64,000 bases of DNA from Tuwongella immobilis (GCF_901538355.1 NZ_LR593887.1:3882920-3946919), one strand, 5' to 3'. Numbered from the stretch's first letter, positions 10,548 to 18,959 are shown. The notes: generated by a model from the sequence alone, not told the origin. Made by a program: numbers and translations.

Positions 10548-10683
10548 CGAAATGTGACCTCGGCAACTTCCCGGCTCTCCATCAATCCTCCATTCCATGT
10601 ATACTACATCAAACATGACCCGTGAACCAATTCGAAAACGGGATTGGTCAAAATGCGGGCGCGAATGGAGGGGGCAGAGTCTC

Positions 10684-11106
10684 ATGCTGACACCGTTGCA
10701 GGCGGGTCAAATTCCGTCGTTCCTTCGCCGATATCGATTGTCGGGGAGTCGATTTCTGGGCATGCGAATTCGACCGCAGAAGCACCAGAATCCGCTGGTC
10801 GAAATCCGACTGAGCGTGCGATTAATCGATGCAACCGCTACCGGAAAACCGACTCGGACCCGGTTGCGGATTGTGTTGACCGACGCCAGCGAGTATCGTT
10901 TCCAGAAACGACCAAACGCCGACAAGCAAGTGCTGCGTCGGATCGATTTGGCGTATTTGAGCGGGCAGTTCTTTTTCTGCTTGGATTCGTACCTGGAAGA
11001 AAACGAACGGCCAGCGATCCATGATTTTCGCGCATCCGATGCGTATGTCGCTGCCTCGGAAATGGCCTATGAGATTCTCCCTCCGAAACCGAAAGCGAGC
11101 CAATGA
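10684..11106 (+). CDS. Conserved-looking protein of unknown function
   Basis: I do not recognise this 140-residue basic protein. It is rich in Arg and beta-type segments (VEIRLSVRLIDA, LRIVLTD) and has no signal peptide or membrane segment. The ATG at 10684 has a purine-rich ggaggggg about 12 bases upstream. A longer frame from 10615 is possible but lacks such a site; a tatact lies just before that alternative and could be a -10 box. Its last 4 bases overlap the start of the Dabb gene, which argues that it is translated and coupled to it. Confidence 0.6.
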   Translation: MLTPLQAGQIPSFLRRYRLSGSRFLGMRIRPQKHQNPLVEIRLSVRLIDATATGKPTRTRLRIVLTDASEYRFQKRPNADKQVLRRIDLAYLSGQFFFCLDSYLEENERPAIHDFRASDAYVAASEMAYEILPPKPKASQ

Positions 11107-11441
11107 CCATGCCGACGTCCACCGGTCCTCATTTGGTCCACTGTGTGTATTTCCGTCTGAAGGATCGCACGGAAGCCAACGTCACCGCTCTGGTTGATGC
11201 CTGCAAGCAATACCTGAACGTGCAAGCGGGCATTCTCTATTTCGCCGCGGGACGATTGGCCAAGGATTTGAATCGGGCCGTGAACGTCCAGGATTGGGAC
11301 GTGGCACTGACCATTGTCTTCGTCGATTCGGCACATCATGATGCCTATCAAGATGATCCCACGCACCAGCGGTTTATCGACGAGAACCGCGAAACCTGGG
11401 ACTCGGTGCGTGTTTTCGATTCGCTCGTCGATCCGGCATAA
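11103..11441 (+). CDS. Dabb (stress-responsive alpha/beta barrel) domain protein
   Basis: A 112-residue protein with the ferredoxin-like dimeric Dabb pattern: HCVYFRLKD at the start, then the middle DWDVALTIVFVDSAHHDAYQ and a closing HQRFIDENRETWDSVRVFDS. Proteins of this family form dimeric barrels. Functions range from polyketide cyclases to unknown small-molecule binders, so no reaction is assigned. It overlaps the preceding unknown gene by 4 bases (ATGA) and is followed 39 bases later by the sugar-acid dehydratase, so a metabolic link is possible. Confidence 0.8.
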   Translation: MTMPTSTGPHLVHCVYFRLKDRTEANVTALVDACKQYLNVQAGILYFAAGRLAKDLNRAVNVQDWDVALTIVFVDSAHHDAYQDDPTHQRFIDENRETWDSVRVFDSLVDPA

Positions 11442-11480
11442 CCTGACGTTCTCTCCCTTGGTTTGGAATCGGATGCTCAC

Positions 11481-13457
11481 ATGACCGCCCATGCATCGCT
11501 GCTGGAAACGAATGATCCCGCACTATACGACCTGAATGCCCGCGCGGCAGGGCCATCCGGCGCGCTGCCGTTGACCGACGACATGCTCCGCAGTGCGCCC
11601 AGCGGCGATCTCTTCGGCTGGACTCAGAATGTCGGCATGGGATTGCCTGCGGACCAACTTGGTCGCAAGGAATTTCTCATTCTCAGCACGCATGGCGGTC
11701 TGCGTGGCGAAAACGGCGAGCCGATCGCCCTGGGGTACCATTCCGGCCACTGGGAAGTTGGCCTGCTGGTGAAAGCCGCCGCCGAGGAATTCACCCGATT
11801 GGGGTTCACGCCGTTCGCCGGTGCCGTCACCGACCCCTGCGATGGACGCAGTCAGGGCACCACCGGCATGTACGATAGTCTGCCGTATCGCAACGATTCC
11901 GCGTTGGTATTGCGGCGATTGATGCGATCACACCCGACCCGCTCCGGAATTCTCGGGGTGGCCACCTGCGATAAAGGCTTACCGGCCATGATGATGGCGC
12001 TCGCGGCCATGCATCGCCTGCCAACGGTCCTGGTCCCCGGCGGCGTTATGCTGGCGGGCCTGCCCGGCACCGAAGACACGGGCAAAGTCCAGACCATCGG
12101 CGCTCGCTTCGCCAATGGCGAAATCACGTTGGAACAAGCGGCCGAGGCCGGATGTCACTCGTGTGCCAGTCCGGGTGGAGGCTGTCAGTTCCTCGGCACT
12201 GCGGCCACTTCGCAAGTCGTTGGCGAAGCGCTGGGCATGAGCTTGCCCCATTCCGCACTCGCGCCTTCCGGCCAACCGATTTGGCTCGACATGGCCCGCC
12301 GATCCGCTCGCGCATTGGGCGTGCTCACGCATCGCGGCATCACCACCAACCAGATTCTCACCGAAGCCGCGTTCCGAAATGCAATCACCGTTCATGCGGC
12401 CTTCGGCGGATCGACGAACCTACTCCTGCACATCCCCGCAATCGCGTTTTATGCGGGCGTCCCCCGACCGAAAATCGACGATTGGATTCGCATCAATCGC
12501 CAAGTGCCGCGTCTGGTGGATGCCCTGCCGAATGGGCCGATGGGCTACCCGACGATCATGACTTTTCTTGCCGGTGGAGTGCCGGAAGTCATGCTGCATC
12601 TGCGTGCGATGAATCTGTTGGAATTGGACTGCCTGACCGCATCCGGAATGCGCCTGGGCGAGGTGCTCGACTGGTGGCAAACCAGCGACCGACGCAAACG
12701 CCTCCGCGACCGACTCGCCGAGAAAGAAGGCATCAACCCCGACGATGTCATCATGTCCCCCGAACGGGCCCGCGAAAAAGGGCTGACAGCCACCGTCACC
12801 TTCCCGCGTGGTAATCTCGCTCCGGAAGGCTCCGTCATCAAAAGTACGTCGATCGATCGATCGGTCGTCGATGCCGACAATGTCTATCGCAAGACCGGCC
12901 CCGCGAAAGTGTTTCTCACCGAGCGGTCAGCAATCGCGGCACTCAAAGGCACGGGGCCGGTCAAAGTCGTCCCGGGCGATGTGCTGGTGCTCTGCTGCCG
13001 AGGACCATTGGGGTCGGGGATGGAAGAGACCTACCAAGTGACGTCGGCGTTGAAGCATCTGCCGTGGGGCAAACATGTTGCGGTAATTACCGATGCACGC
13101 TTCTCGGGTGTTTCGACTGGTGCCTGCATCGGCCATGTAAGCCCAGAAGCACTGGCGGGCGGCCCGATTGGGAAACTCCGCGACGGCGATTTGATCCACA
13201 TCGAAGTCGATCGCGAACGACTCGCCGGCTCGATCGATCTGGTTGGTGATGCGACCGGCAATCATGGGCCGGAATGGGGCACCGCCGAACTCGCGCGCCG
13301 ATCACCGCGACCGGATTTGGCCCCCGATGTCGATCTCCCCGCCGATACCCGCCTGTGGGCGATTCTGCAAAATGCCAGCGGCGGCGTCTGGGGCGGTTGT
13401 GTCTATGACCCAGATGCCATCGCCGCGAAACTGTTGGCGAATCCGCCTGCGAATTAA
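11481..13457 (+). CDS. YjhG/YagF-family dehydratase (D-xylonate dehydratase type)
   Basis: A 658-residue member of the IlvD/Edd superfamily that matches the YjhG/YagF branch (about 655 residues) along its whole length: [45 protein letters not shown], and the Cys-rich [15 protein letters not shown]. The Cys of DPCDG, CDKG and GGGCQ are the expected Fe-S ligands. Enterobacterial members dehydrate D-xylonate to 2-keto-3-deoxy-xylonate; the exact sugar acid here is inferred. The ATG at 11481 starts MTAHASLL; an upstream TTG at 11463 is less likely. An inverted repeat follows. Confidence 0.9.
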   Translation: MTAHASLLETNDPALYDLNARAAGPSGALPLTDDMLRSAPSGDLFGWTQNVGMGLPADQLGRKEFLILSTHGGLRGENGEPIALGYHSGHWEVGLLVKAAAEEFTRLGFTPFAGAVTDPCDGRSQGTTGMYDSLPYRNDSALVLRRLMRSHPTRSGILGVATCDKGLPAMMMALAAMHRLPTVLVPGGVMLAGLPGTEDTGKVQTIGARFANGEITLEQAAEAGCHSCASPGGGCQFLGTAATSQVVGEALGMSLPHSALAPSGQPIWLDMARRSARALGVLTHRGITTNQILTEAAFRNAITVHAAFGGSTNLLLHIPAIAFYAGVPRPKIDDWIRINRQVPRLVDALPNGPMGYPTIMTFLAGGVPEVMLHLRAMNLLELDCLTASGMRLGEVLDWWQTSDRRKRLRDRLAEKEGINPDDVIMSPERAREKGLTATVTFPRGNLAPEGSVIKSTSIDRSVVDADNVYRKTGPAKVFLTERSAIAALKGTGPVKVVPGDVLVLCCRGPLGSGMEETYQVTSALKHLPWGKHVAVITDARFSGVSTGACIGHVSPEALAGGPIGKLRDGDLIHIEVDRERLAGSIDLVGDATGNHGPEWGTAELARRSPRPDLAPDVDLPADTRLWAILQNASGGVWGGCVYDPDAIAAKLLANPPAN

Positions 13458-13478
13458 CGCATCGTGGCCGATCCCAAG

Positions 13479-13530
13479 GGTGCCCATCGTCCGATCCAAA
13501 ACGGCCGACCACATCGATCCGATGGGCACC
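13479..13530 (+). terminator. Inverted repeat after the dehydratase
   Basis: An 11-bp perfect inverted repeat, ggtgcccatcg at 13479-13489 and cgatgggcacc at 13520-13530, begins 21 bases after the dehydratase stop. The 30-base loop and lack of a U-run make it a weak candidate terminator. Confidence 0.4.
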
Positions 13531-13943
13531 AACCTCCTTCATGATGCCAACGAAGCAATTCCTTTGTCTCCATCGGACCAAAATCAAACGAGCGGAGTAA
13601 TCCGCTCCCGATGGTCTCGGCGATGATTCCAGACAAGCATTCTGATTGCAGTGATGGTCCACTGCTGGCTTCGGCATCACCAAGATATTTCGCCAGATGA
13701 CCATCCCATTTCCGAAATCTCCCAGGAATGCCCTGAATGGGGCTGGGACCGATTCACGCCGTTTTTCCGCTTGCCGGATTCTCGATTGATTCGGTCAAAT
13801 TGCACCGCCGGAAGGATTGAGATCGAGGAAATCGCTTTGGAATCAGCAAACATTGTGATAATATTTCCATCGTGGTCCGAAACAACGAAGCGTCGCACTT
13901 CTGGTACTTCGCTTCGAGTTGCCGGACATATCAAAGACACCTG
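13531..13943. other. Intergenic region at the left edge of the Rhs island, no gene called
   Basis: About 410 bases between the dehydratase and the repeated island. Short open frames exist on both strands (13651-13944 plus, 13677-13949 minus), but neither has a convincing start signal or recognisable sequence. The change to AT-richer sequence begins near 13780. It may hold older debris of the same island. Confidence 0.3.
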
Positions 13944-14602
13944 AAACAACCAATGCTGAGCCGATCCGGATGTGTCCCAGAGACTCCACTACAAAAACCA
14001 CGGAATCTCCGGGAGTGAAAGTGGACACAATCACAGAGGAGGAAAACAACTCATGCGTTCAAAACGGCTCAAGCTGATCGCCATAGTCCTGATCGTCACA
14101 ATATCGGCTGGAATCACCTGGAGATTGACTCGACAAAATCCGATGGGCTCCGATGTGTTCAATCAGATAACAATCGGAATGCCGATCGAGGAAGTCCGAG
14201 CGATCATGATTCTACCTGCAGGTGACTACACAAGAATATCGATTCCCGGCGAGATTTATGAAGAGGAGGTGAAAACTAAAATTGAGGGAGCAAAGCCTTC
14301 CGATTATGAGTTCACACAGTTCCATCACTGGCGATTCATGTGGCATGGAATAACAGTTTACTGTGACAATGACTATCGTGTCGTCCACGTAGAAAGATAC
14401 AAAGTGGAGCCAGTTCAATGGAACTTAAAAACATGGCTGGCTATCTTCATTAACAAATTTTAACGAGATGTCAGGATGGGTACACACTCACAGATGATGC
14501 TGAAGATGGCCTCAATCGTCGCGTGATCGAAGAATCCGGCAGCGGCGTGAACCATCTGCTCTATTCGCAGGGCTGGCAAGTGTTGGAGGAACGTGCGGAT
14601 TC
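13944..14602 (+). repeat. Duplicated module, copy 1 (tip tail + immunity-like gene + Rhs fragment)
   Basis: A 659-base block nearly identical in layout to 16225-16884. It begins aaacaaccaatgc and runs through the sequence ctccactacaaaaaccacgg, the small membrane-protein gene and the Rhs core fragment. It ends at gcggattc, after which the two copies diverge. The left 100 bases correspond to the 3' end of the Rhs tip found intact at 16225-16298, but here small indels break its frame. Confidence 0.85.
14053..14463 (+). CDS. Small membrane-anchored protein, orphan immunity candidate (copy 1)
   Basis: A 136-residue protein with one N-terminal membrane helix (LIAIVLIVTISAGITW) and a domain beginning FNQITIGMPIEEVRAI. 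That pattern recalls SmpA/BamE-type small folds, though the resemblance is weak. A clear Shine-Dalgarno (gaggagg) precedes the ATG. It is a paralogue of the protein at 16335, identical at most positions and with the same C-terminus (WLAIFINKF). By position, after the tail of an Rhs tip, it is likely an immunity protein whose toxin has decayed. Function is inferred from context only. Confidence 0.65.
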   Translation: MRSKRLKLIAIVLIVTISAGITWRLTRQNPMGSDVFNQITIGMPIEEVRAIMILPAGDYTRISIPGEIYEEEVKTKIEGAKPSDYEFTQFHHWRFMWHGITVYCDNDYRVVHVERYKVEPVQWNLKTWLAIFINKF

Positions 14603-14621
14603 TGGACCTCCCCAGGTTTGA
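14478..14621 (+). pseudogene. Rhs core-end fragment a, truncated
   Basis: An open stretch encoding GYTLTDDAEDGLNRRV, then NHLLYSQGWQVLEERAD and a quick stop. The pattern of a YD-type repeat followed by WQVLEER is typical of the region before the last Rhs core segment. It matches fragments at 16760 and 17845. It has no start codon of its own and breaks at 14602, where IS3-like debris begins. Confidence 0.7.
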
Positions 14622-14666
14622 CATTCGGCGAGTTAAGAGTGTACATTCCTCAACTAAATCACACTC

Positions 14667-14850
14667 ATGACAAAAGGCGACTCTCGGATACGCCTAAATT
14701 CAAAGTCCAGGCGGTTCGTCCGGTCACCGAACCGAATTATTCTATTGCCGATGCGGCTCGTCAGTTCGACATCACGGAAAAACCGCCCGCGGGCATGGAA
14801 GAAATAACTCCAGGCTGAAGGCGACTCCGCGTTTCTTGGCAACGGAAATC
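14667..14850 (+). pseudogene. IS3-family OrfA remnant, frameshifted
   Basis: Read across two frameshifts, this encodes the N-terminal HTH part of an IS3-type OrfA: M-T-K-R-R, then PKFKVQAVRPVTEPNYSI, then ADAARQFDITEN, W-K-K, a stop where Gln is expected, and LQAEGDSAF. A base is missing near 14675, another shift lies near 14777, and there is a nonsense codon, so it is dead. No OrfB and no clear right inverted repeat were found. The left border may be the tggacctccccaggtttg at 14603, exactly where the Rhs fragment breaks. Confidence 0.65.
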
Positions 14851-14928
14851 GATGCTCCCTCAAATACCGGCGAAGTCCGACCGTGGCGAAGTTGGGGATG
14901 AAAACCGTTAGAAAACTGGAGAAATACA

Positions 14929-15165
14929 ATGACGCAGCACGAGGCGGAGGCGATTGCCATGGCAGTCCTCCGCAAACGCAAAACAAAGATCCGAGGAGAT
15001 GGCTCAATTTGTAGTCGCCGATGTGAGCCTGGTGAGTGGAGCCATTCCCGCGCTGGCTGGTCCGTATCGGTACGTCTTGACGTACCTGACGGCTGGGAAG
15101 CAGACAGCATCAGCGTACACGTATTTGAGCCGGACGGAGATACCTATATCCCAATGATTCTGTAA
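14929..15165 (+). CDS. Small protein of unknown function in the Rhs island
   Basis: A 78-residue protein with a ggag about 9 bases before the ATG. The N-terminal half is basic (AVLRKRKTKIRGDG). The second half, WSVSVRLDVPDGWEADSI and then VHVFEPDGDTYIPMIL, has the alternating pattern of beta strands ending in a small domain. Such tails occur in small immunity-type folds, but I cannot name the family. It sits between IS3 debris and an Rhs tip gene. It may be another immunity gene or a fragment. Confidence 0.5.
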   Translation: MTQHEAEAIAMAVLRKRKTKIRGDGSICSRRCEPGEWSHSRAGWSVSVRLDVPDGWEADSISVHVFEPDGDTYIPMIL

Positions 15166-15368
15166 ATTAGCGCCGCCATCATCGTTCCGACATGAACGGC
15201 GGTGTCTGGTATCCCTCATGTACTGACGGCAACGCCTTCCCGCACGATCCGATCGGGTCGGTCAAGGCCTTGGATTGGGAACGCGACGGAAGCCTGCCGC
15301 CCCCCTGACCTGCTTCGGCAGAGAGAATTCCGCATCTATGGAGCGATGTCGCATGATGCATCAACGCT

Positions 15369-16298
15369 GTGATCACGATCACTCGAGATAGTGACGCCAA
15401 CGGCAGCCTGGATCAGCGTCTGTGGGTGGTCCAAGACACCAACTGGAACGTGACGGCCCTGCTGAACGATTCGGGCATCGTTGTCGAACGCTACGCCTAC
15501 GATGCCTATGGTGCCGTGACGATCCTCGATGCCGCGAGGGCAGTCAAATCCGACGGCAGCGATTACGCCATCCGCCCACTGTGGCAGGGCTTACGTCTCG
15601 ACGATGCGAGCGGACTCTACCACGCCCGCAACCGCGAAGTCAGTACGACGCTGGGCCGACCGCTGCAACGCGACCCGATCGGCTTCGCCGCGGGCGATGT
15701 CAATGTCTATCGCTGGGTGGGGAATGGGCCGATTGGGGCGGTGGATCCGCTGGGGTTGATGTCATCCGAGCTTACATCAATACTCAATTCAATCGCATCT
15801 TCTGGTGCGATCAATGACAAAGAGGTAAACACGGGACGACAGCGTGCATTAAGAGCGTTTAGATGGTTAGCTGTAACTAATCTTGCAGACACAGTGGTTA
15901 CAGCGGTGGCGGAGACTGCAGCCAATCTGATTCGACAGCTTCGGGCCATGAACCAATTGATTGATTACGTTAACCTTTTTGAAGAAGCCATTAGCAAAAA
16001 AACAGTAAAGTATGCAAAATTGGTGCTAGATATCAACAACTCAATCACTGGAACGAAAGACACTGAAGTAACTGCAGTTTTATTATATGTCACTAAGTCC
16101 CGATCGTATTTGTTAGACGTCAAAGGGCATGTTGGCAAAACTGTGGAATGCGGGAAAATTATCAACAAGTTCCCTTATGAGTACTTTCGTTTTCTTGTTA
16201 AAGGCGAGTATACAATCCAGGAGAAAACAACCAATGCCGAGCCGATCTGGATATTTGACCCCGATAATCCACTACAAAAACCACGGAATCTCCGGTAG
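15369..16298 (+). CDS. Rhs core-end fragment b with intact C-terminal tip of unknown type
   Basis: Residues 1-130 are the end of an Rhs core: YAYDAYGAVTILD, LYHARNREVSTTLGRPLQRD, PIGFAAGDVNVYRWVGN and the closing DPLGL. The usual cleavage/joint motif is thus complete. Residues 131-309 are a variable tip, rich in Lys/Asn and in a different base composition, with no motif I recognise. The only start is a GTG at 15369 inside the core, and the homologous sequence upstream is missing, so this is an orphan tip fragment rather than a full rhs gene. The candidate immunity gene starts 36 bases after the stop. Confidence 0.7.
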   Translation: MITITRDSDANGSLDQRLWVVQDTNWNVTALLNDSGIVVERYAYDAYGAVTILDAARAVKSDGSDYAIRPLWQGLRLDDASGLYHARNREVSTTLGRPLQRDPIGFAAGDVNVYRWVGNGPIGAVDPLGLMSSELTSILNSIASSGAINDKEVNTGRQRALRAFRWLAVTNLADTVVTAVAETAANLIRQLRAMNQLIDYVNLFEEAISKKTVKYAKLVLDINNSITGTKDTEVTAVLLYVTKSRSYLLDVKGHVGKTVECGKIINKFPYEYFRFLVKGEYTIQEKTTNAEPIWIFDPDNPLQKPRNLR

Positions 16299-16884
16299 TG
16301 AAAGTGACACAATCAGAGAGGAGGAAAACAAATCATGCGTTCAAAACGGCTCAAGCTTATCGCCATGGTTCTAGTCGTTACAATATCGGCTGGAATTATC
16401 TGGATATTGACCCGACAAAATCCAATTGGCCCCGATACGTTCAACCAGATAAAAATCGGAATGCCGATCGAGGAAGTCCGAGCAACCATAATTCTCCCTC
16501 CAGGTGAATACGAGAAAATATCGATCCCCGTCAAGATTTATGAAGAGGAGGTGAAAACTAAAATTGAGGGATCAAAATTTTCCGATTATGAGATCGCACA
16601 GGTACATCGCTGGCTATTCATGTGGCATCAAACAACAATTTACTATGACAGCGACTATCGCGTCGTCCATATATATAGAAGCAAATTCGAACCAGTTAAA
16701 TGGAACTTAAAAACATGGCTGGCTATCTTCATTAACAAATTTTAACGAGATGTCATGATCGGTACACACTCACGGATGATGCTAACGATGGCCTCAATCG
16801 TCGCGTGATCGAAGAATCCGGCAGCAGCATGAACCATCTGCTGGTTTCGCAGGGCTGGCAAGTAATGGAGGAACGTGCGGATTC
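16225..16884 (+). repeat. Duplicated module, copy 2 (tip tail + immunity-like gene + Rhs fragment)
   Basis: The 660-base partner of 13944-14602. Here the left end is the in-frame 3' end of the Rhs tip gene (stop at 16296-16298). The block then holds the paralogous membrane-protein gene and the start of Rhs fragment c. The copies keep the same gene order and start signals. Confidence 0.85.
16335..16745 (+). CDS. Small membrane-anchored protein, candidate cognate immunity protein (copy 2)
   Basis: A 136-residue paralogue of the protein at 14053, with the same N-terminal helix (LIAMVLVVTISAGIIWIL), the FNQIKIGMPIEEVRAT segment and WLAIFINKF end. A gaggagg lies 9 bases before the ATG. It follows the intact Rhs tip by 36 bases, the standard position of a cognate immunity gene. 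If correct, the membrane helix suggests protection at or outside the inner membrane. The differences from copy 1 are scattered substitutions, as expected for diverging specificity or drift. Confidence 0.65.
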   Translation: MRSKRLKLIAMVLVVTISAGIIWILTRQNPIGPDTFNQIKIGMPIEEVRATIILPPGEYEKISIPVKIYEEEVKTKIEGSKFSDYEIAQVHRWLFMWHQTTIYYDSDYRVVHIYRSKFEPVKWNLKTWLAIFINKF

Positions 16885-17272
16885 GAGTTCCACACCTCAC
16901 ACACGGTATGTATACAGCCCGGTATATATCGACGCAATCATCACGATCACTCGGGATAGCGACGCCAACGGCAGCCTGGATCAACGTCTGTGGGTGGTCC
17001 AAGACAGCAACTGGAACGTGACGGCCCTGCTCAACGATTCGGGCATCGTTGTCGAACGCTACGCCTACGATGCTTATGGTGCCGTGACGATCCTTGATGC
17101 CGCCTGGGTAGTCAAATCCGGCGGCAGCGATTACGCCCTCCGCCCATCGTGTCAGGGCTTCCGTCTCGGCGACTCGAGCGGACTGGTTCGTGCGAAGGAT
17201 CGCGAAGCGATTCCGATCAATCACGGACAAAATGAAGAACTGACTCTTAAGTTGATAAGACTTAAAGGATAA
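16760..17272 (+). pseudogene. Rhs core-end fragment c, tip lost
   Basis: An open frame encoding RYTLTDDANDGLNRRV, QGWQVMEERADSSSTPHTR, YSPVYIDAIITITRD, LWVVQDSNWNVTALLNDSG and YAYDAYGAVTILDAA, i.e. the same core end as fragment b but with more upstream sequence. It degrades after SSGLVRAKDRE, missing the GRPLQRDPIG...DPLGL joint, and stops after a short unrelated tail at 17272. There is no start codon at the natural beginning; an ATG at 16832 is internal. Confidence 0.7.
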
Positions 17273-17297
17273 CAATTCCTGTGATTCCTTTACTCCG

Positions 17298-17813
17298 ATG
17301 ATATCTAAGGATCCATACTTCTCCCAGCATCACAAAATTGGACTGATCGCCATGTTGTCAACACTCTTGATTGCACTCCTAAATTACCATAATCCATCCA
17401 TCTTCAATGATTGGAAATTGCGACTTTCGATAATCGCATTAGAGCTCAATCACACCAGCAGCTCTGCGGTCGATTGGGCATTGAAAATCGATGTTATTTC
17501 AGAAAAAGGGCTTGCACATCTATCGGACAAAGAACGAGAATTGATTGCGACAATTTGCGGCAAACTCCTTAAAACAGACATGCATAGAAAAGCCAAATTG
17601 ATATTGTGTCACGTCATCAACCGAACTCGACCACATGCTTGGAATGCAATTTCAGGTGCTTGTTTCTTTTTTCACGAGATACTAATAAACAAGGTGTTTG
17701 ATAAAGGGATAATCAATCCTAGGTCAGGCGTACATCCAAAAGACGCCGTATTTATCCTGATAATATTGATAATCAATGATGAAATTCAGGCACTGCAGCG
17801 TTATTTAAGATAA
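17298..17813 (+). CDS. Protein of unknown function after Rhs fragment c, possible immunity gene
   Basis: A 171-residue protein with an N-terminal hydrophobic stretch (IGLIAMLSTLLIALL) and a second one near the C-terminus (AVFILIILIINDE). The middle is helical and charged. I do not recognise the family. It is AT-rich like the other island genes, lacks a strong ribosome-binding site, and begins 25 bases after an Rhs fragment. The position fits an immunity gene of a lost tip; that is inference. Confidence 0.5.
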   Translation: MISKDPYFSQHHKIGLIAMLSTLLIALLNYHNPSIFNDWKLRLSIIALELNHTSSSAVDWALKIDVISEKGLAHLSDKERELIATICGKLLKTDMHRKAKLILCHVINRTRPHAWNAISGACFFFHEILINKVFDKGIINPRSGVHPKDAVFILIILIINDEIQALQRYLR

Positions 17814-17844
17814 GACATCTCTAATCCATTAGAGATCTGGCACC

Positions 17845-18051
17845 AATCACTTGCTGGTTTCGCAGGGCTGGCAAGTGTTGGAGGAACGTGCGGATTCGAG
17901 TTCCACACCGCACACGCGAACTGGATACAGCCCGGTGTATATCGACGCGATCATCACGATCACTCGGGATAGCGACGCCAACGGCGTCCGAAATCCCCAA
18001 ATCCGCCTCCAATTCGAGGTAACTGCGGATGATCTATCTGAATTCAACTGA
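17845..18051 (+). pseudogene. Rhs core-end fragment d fused to a tip tail
   Basis: Encodes HLLVSQGWQVLEERADSSS, YSPVYIDAIITITRDSDANG and then switches at 17985 to NPQIRLQFEVTADD and a stop. The first part equals fragments b and c. The second part is the 40-bp element repeated at 18920. The fusion stays in frame, so a deletion seems to have joined the core to the last residues of a tip. Confidence 0.65.
17990..18029 (+). repeat. 40-bp repeat, copy 1
   Basis: Matches 18920-18959 at 37 of 40 positions (gaaatccccaaatccgcc at its start). It ends 27 bases before the ATG of the membrane protein at 18057. In one frame both copies read NPQIRLQFE, consistent with the last residues of an Rhs tip. Confidence 0.8.
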
Positions 18052-18056
18052 TCGAT

Positions 18057-18734
18057 ATGAGTTTTCGATGGGAAGCTATGAGCAGTGATGAGCGAAAAAT
18101 TATCCGAAATCAAAAGCGAAAAAGAAATTGGAGTCCCACCTTGTCAACAGACTCAAAAGATTTCGAGTTTGTATCGCTTGGCTCAGCACAGGAAATGGTC
18201 AGCCGCCGTCTCGAGAAGCGGATCAAAGAAAAGACTCGAGCAAGGAAAGCGATAATCACCCTCATCGCACTGATCACAATCATCCCCATGATTTTTTATA
18301 TCTGGAATTCATTATCTTCAATGGTTGTGAATATTCACATATCGGGACTTCAAAGAGAGAACACGTTCATACTCGTTGTTTCCGCTAATCATGGATACAT
18401 CCGACCACTCAAGACTTGTGGATACTGGAAAGGCATATACGCTTCGAGTATACCTTACAATCAATTTTCAGGTTGGACACAAGCTCAAACTGAAGAAAAT
18501 GGAAAAGCGGATGCGAACCATCAGCTCTGGGCACCTGGAAATCAAATTGGGATTATTATCCTCAAAGGCGGCATATATGAGATATATTTCACTCGCCCAA
18601 CTTTCAATCAGCAACTAAGCTTCACGTTATTCGGAGGGGAGTTTGATATCGATCTAAAAAAATGCATCTCACGCAACCTATCTCTTGAACAGATGGATAA
18701 ACTCAAAACTCAGGGTTTCGCAGAAATCAATTGA
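18057..18734 (+). CDS. Single-pass membrane protein of unknown function, possible immunity gene
   Basis: A 225-residue protein: a basic, soluble N-terminal third (about 1-70, with RRLEKRIKEKTRARK before the membrane), one helix (IITLIALITIIPMIFYIW), then an external domain of about 130 residues with FSGWTQAQ and IIILKGGIYEIYF. No family recognised. A second in-frame ATG at 18078 is preceded by gggaag and is an equally good start. It follows the 40-bp tip tail, so it is in the slot of an immunity gene. Confidence 0.6.
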   Translation: MSFRWEAMSSDERKIIRNQKRKRNWSPTLSTDSKDFEFVSLGSAQEMVSRRLEKRIKEKTRARKAIITLIALITIIPMIFYIWNSLSSMVVNIHISGLQRENTFILVVSANHGYIRPLKTCGYWKGIYASSIPYNQFSGWTQAQTEENGKADANHQLWAPGNQIGIIILKGGIYEIYFTRPTFNQQLSFTLFGGEFDIDLKKCISRNLSLEQMDKLKTQGFAEIN

Positions 18735-18812
18735 AAGTCCAACCATCTGTCGCCTTCGAATTCTATTTTCAATCGACCTTTATGATTTGGCAGATTCATT
18801 TATTGTCTCATG

Positions 18813-18920
18813 CAAATGTAGTGGACTGACAACGTCGAATTGCGCGGTTTCGCGAAGTAAATTTCAGTCTACAGCAGAAGAGCAGCCGCGAAATTCGACG
18901 TTGTCGGTCCACTACATTTG
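18813..18920. mobile_element. 108-bp palindromic MITE-like element
   Basis: Two 35-base arms, 18813-18847 and 18886-18920, are inverted repeats with only 2 mismatches around a 38-base centre. Inside the arms the sequence is flanked by TA on both sides (18819-18820 and 18913-18914), i.e. TA-gtggac...gtccac-TA, as expected for IS630/Tc1-type insertion. It has no coding capacity. No second copy is in the window. Confidence 0.6.
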
Positions 18921-18959
18921 AAATCCCCAAATCCGCCTCCAGTTCGAGGCAATTGCGGA
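18920..18959 (+). repeat. 40-bp repeat, copy 2
   Basis: Partner of 17990-18029 (3 mismatches). It starts exactly where the palindromic element ends and lies 32 bases before the ATG of the membrane protein at 18992. Confidence 0.8.

Noticed and set aside
15166-15368. A further IS or gene fragment between the 78-aa gene and Rhs fragment b
   Set aside because: The minus-strand frame 15179-15400 has no recognisable sequence. It may be IS3 debris, but nothing supports a call.
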